6,273 nt of DNA from an uncultured Ruminococcus sp. (lineage in GTDB: Bacteria > Bacillota > Clostridia > Oscillospirales > Ruminococcaceae). Below, in pieces: positions 5,126 through 6,273 of the stretch; the stretch's first letter is position 1; each line of letters starts with the position of its first letter. The notes below the pieces were generated by a model that did not search any database, had not been told where the DNA came from, and saw only the letters and a list, made by a program, of their open reading frames with translations. Location of the stretch: contig CAMWRL010000107.1 in assembly GCA_947176685.1 (NCBI GenBank), positions 1-6,273 of the forward strand. The letters run 5' to 3'. Position numbers and translations under genes: made by a program.

Positions 5126-6273
5126 ATGACTAAAAATTTTAACCAGCCGGCAGAAGATAAAAGTCCAAGGAAAACTAAAATGCTTGTGCGGTTGCTTATA
5201 CCGATGTTGATTCTGATATTATTTCAGATGATTACATTTTTTTCCGTACTTGCAATCGGCGGTGAGTTTACCTTTATACAGAAATATGCATATGATACCC
5301 TTGTTGAAAAGACACGCAACCGAACCAGTTATATCGAAAAAGAACTATGCCAGAAAGTGACGTTTGTGAATGAAGCAGCAGAAAAAATAAACACTCTTGT
5401 ACGTGAAAAACTTGAGGAAAAAAATGCGGATATATCACTGCTCAAAAAGGATAAGGAACTTAACCGTGAAATAATCGAAGAATCTGTTGACGATATAATA
5501 TATCTGTTGCGCAGAAGCCTTGCAAATGATGTATATATTATCCTCGAAACAGACAAACTTTACAGTGACATTACATCTCCCAACGCAAAAGCCGGTATGT
5601 ATCTGAGAGACCTTGACCCGTCAACTGATTCCGGATATAAGGATTTGTTGATGGAAATAGGCTATTCGTCTATCTCAAAGGATTTCGGCATAATACTTGA
5701 TTCCGGCTGGAAAGCACGTTTTGAAGCAGACCCTTACAATATGGAAAACTATGATTTTTACTACCGCACTGTTGAGAATGCTCAGGAAAATAATACATTT
5801 TCGCTGGATAGACTGGGTTTATGGAGTGGATTCTCAAATATAAATCCCAACAGTATGGGAAGTATGAAATATACAGTTCCTTTGATTGAAGATGACGGAA
5901 CTGTTTACGGCGTGATAGGAATCGGTCTTACTGAAAAAACTATTCTCGTAAATCTTCCGCCTAACGATTTTGTAAGCGAAAGTGCCTGTTATGTTCTGTG
6001 CAACGGCAACGATAATTCAGATGTTTTCAACATATGTATGCATTCCGGAGTATCTTTCAACAGACTTATGGGTTCTCAAAAAACTCTCCGTCCTGCCCGT
6101 CAGATTGACGAAAATATGTACGATTTCACCCTTGAATCCAAAATAGATGCTGTCGGAAATATACAGGTAATGAATTTATATAACGCTGAAAGCGTTTACG
6201 TTGAAGACCAGTGGGCATTGATTTCTGTGGCAGAAAAAAGTGATGTATTGTTTGTTTTAACGAACCTTATAAA
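5126..6273 (+). CDS. membrane-anchored sensor protein with extracellular Cache-like domain, N-terminal 382 residues (cut by right edge)
   Basis: An open frame runs from ATG 5126 off the right edge. Residues 1-19 are polar and basic (cytoplasmic). Residues 20-44 (LVRLLIPMLILILFQMITFF...) form one membrane helix. From 46 to about 370 the protein is hydrophilic and would face outside. A charged, probably helical stretch (about 52-130) is followed by segments with the feel of a double Cache sensor: ANDVYIILETDKLY (133-146), DFGIILDSGWKARFEADPYNMENYDFYYRTVENA (186-219) and KYTVPLIEDDGTVYGVIGIGLTE (248-270). A second membrane helix may begin near VLFVLTNLI at the very end. Cache domains bind small extracellular ligands and usually control GGDEF, histidine kinase, AraC or chemotaxis output. 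Which one applies here lies beyond the window. Being second in the operon with a solute-binding lipoprotein suggests the two act together in sensing. The Cache call is from motif resemblance only. Confidence 0.78.
   Translation, partial: MTKNFNQPAEDKSPRKTKMLVRLLIPMLILILFQMITFFSVLAIGGEFTFIQKYAYDTLVEKTRNRTSYIEKELCQKVTFVNEAAEKINTLVREKLEEKNADISLLKKDKELNREIIEESVDDIIYLLRRSLANDVYIILETDKLYSDITSPNAKAGMYLRDLDPSTDSGYKDLLMEIGYSSISKDFGIILDSGWKARFEADPYNMENYDFYYRTVENAQENNTFSLDRLGLWSGFSNINPNSMGSMKYTVPLIEDDGTVYGVIGIGLTEKTILVNLPPNDFVSESACYVLCNGNDNSDVFNICMHSGVSFNRLMGSQKTLRPARQIDENMYDFTLESKIDAVGNIQVMNLYNAESVYVEDQWALISVAEKSDVLFVLTNLI

Noticed and set aside
4848..5129. Plus-strand 93-codon frame overlapping the end of the solute-binding gene
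   Set aside because: It is out of frame with a well-supported lipoprotein gene and lacks a ribosome site and recognisable motifs.

Overview
The window reads as chromosomal DNA of a low-to-mid GC Gram-positive anaerobe. A Ruminococcus-like member of the Clostridia (Oscillospiraceae) is the best guess. The reasons are AGGAGG-type ribosome sites, textbook TTGNNN-17-TATAAT promoters, AT-rich intergenic stretches and the protein families present (cytoplasmic SodC-like protein, small SLOG protein, family 1 solute-binding lipoprotein). This is inference from style and families, not from a marker gene. No tRNA, rRNA, CRISPR array, insertion sequence or phage gene was seen.

Left part (1-1400). The left edge cuts a minus-strand gene for a DUF434/DUF5616 protein; its start at 367 is inside the window. 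Next comes a minus-strand 109-residue conserved hypothetical protein (448-777). Across only 45 bp, a small SLOG-family (Rossmann-like) protein is transcribed the other way (823-1278). It converges on a SodC-like gene, and a strong hairpin terminator (1357-1394) lies between them.

Middle part (1400-3511). On the minus strand, a PadR-family repressor gene (1990-2373) is followed by a Cu/Zn superoxide dismutase-like gene (1400-1855). The padR promoter is close to consensus and carries a perfect dyad over its -10 box, which suggests autoregulation. The 316-bp spacer 2374-2689 holds this promoter and a divergent extended -10 promoter for a NudC-type NAD(H) pyrophosphatase with an intact zinc ribbon and Nudix box (2690-3511). 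SodC and NudC would both fit redox or oxygen-stress housekeeping, but they are not in one operon.

Right part (3512-6273). A consensus promoter framed by an 8-bp perfect inverted repeat drives a solute-binding lipoprotein (3629-5098). After 27 bp follows a membrane protein whose first 382 residues are one N-terminal membrane helix and a large extracellular, Cache-like sensor region. The gene is cut by the right edge and its output domain is not visible. No ABC permease lies between the two genes. The pair therefore looks more like a binding-protein-assisted sensory unit than a plain importer, and it is the most interesting item in the window.

A window-wide oddity is the palindrome TCCGGA: 17 copies, in genes and spacers, where roughly one is expected from composition.
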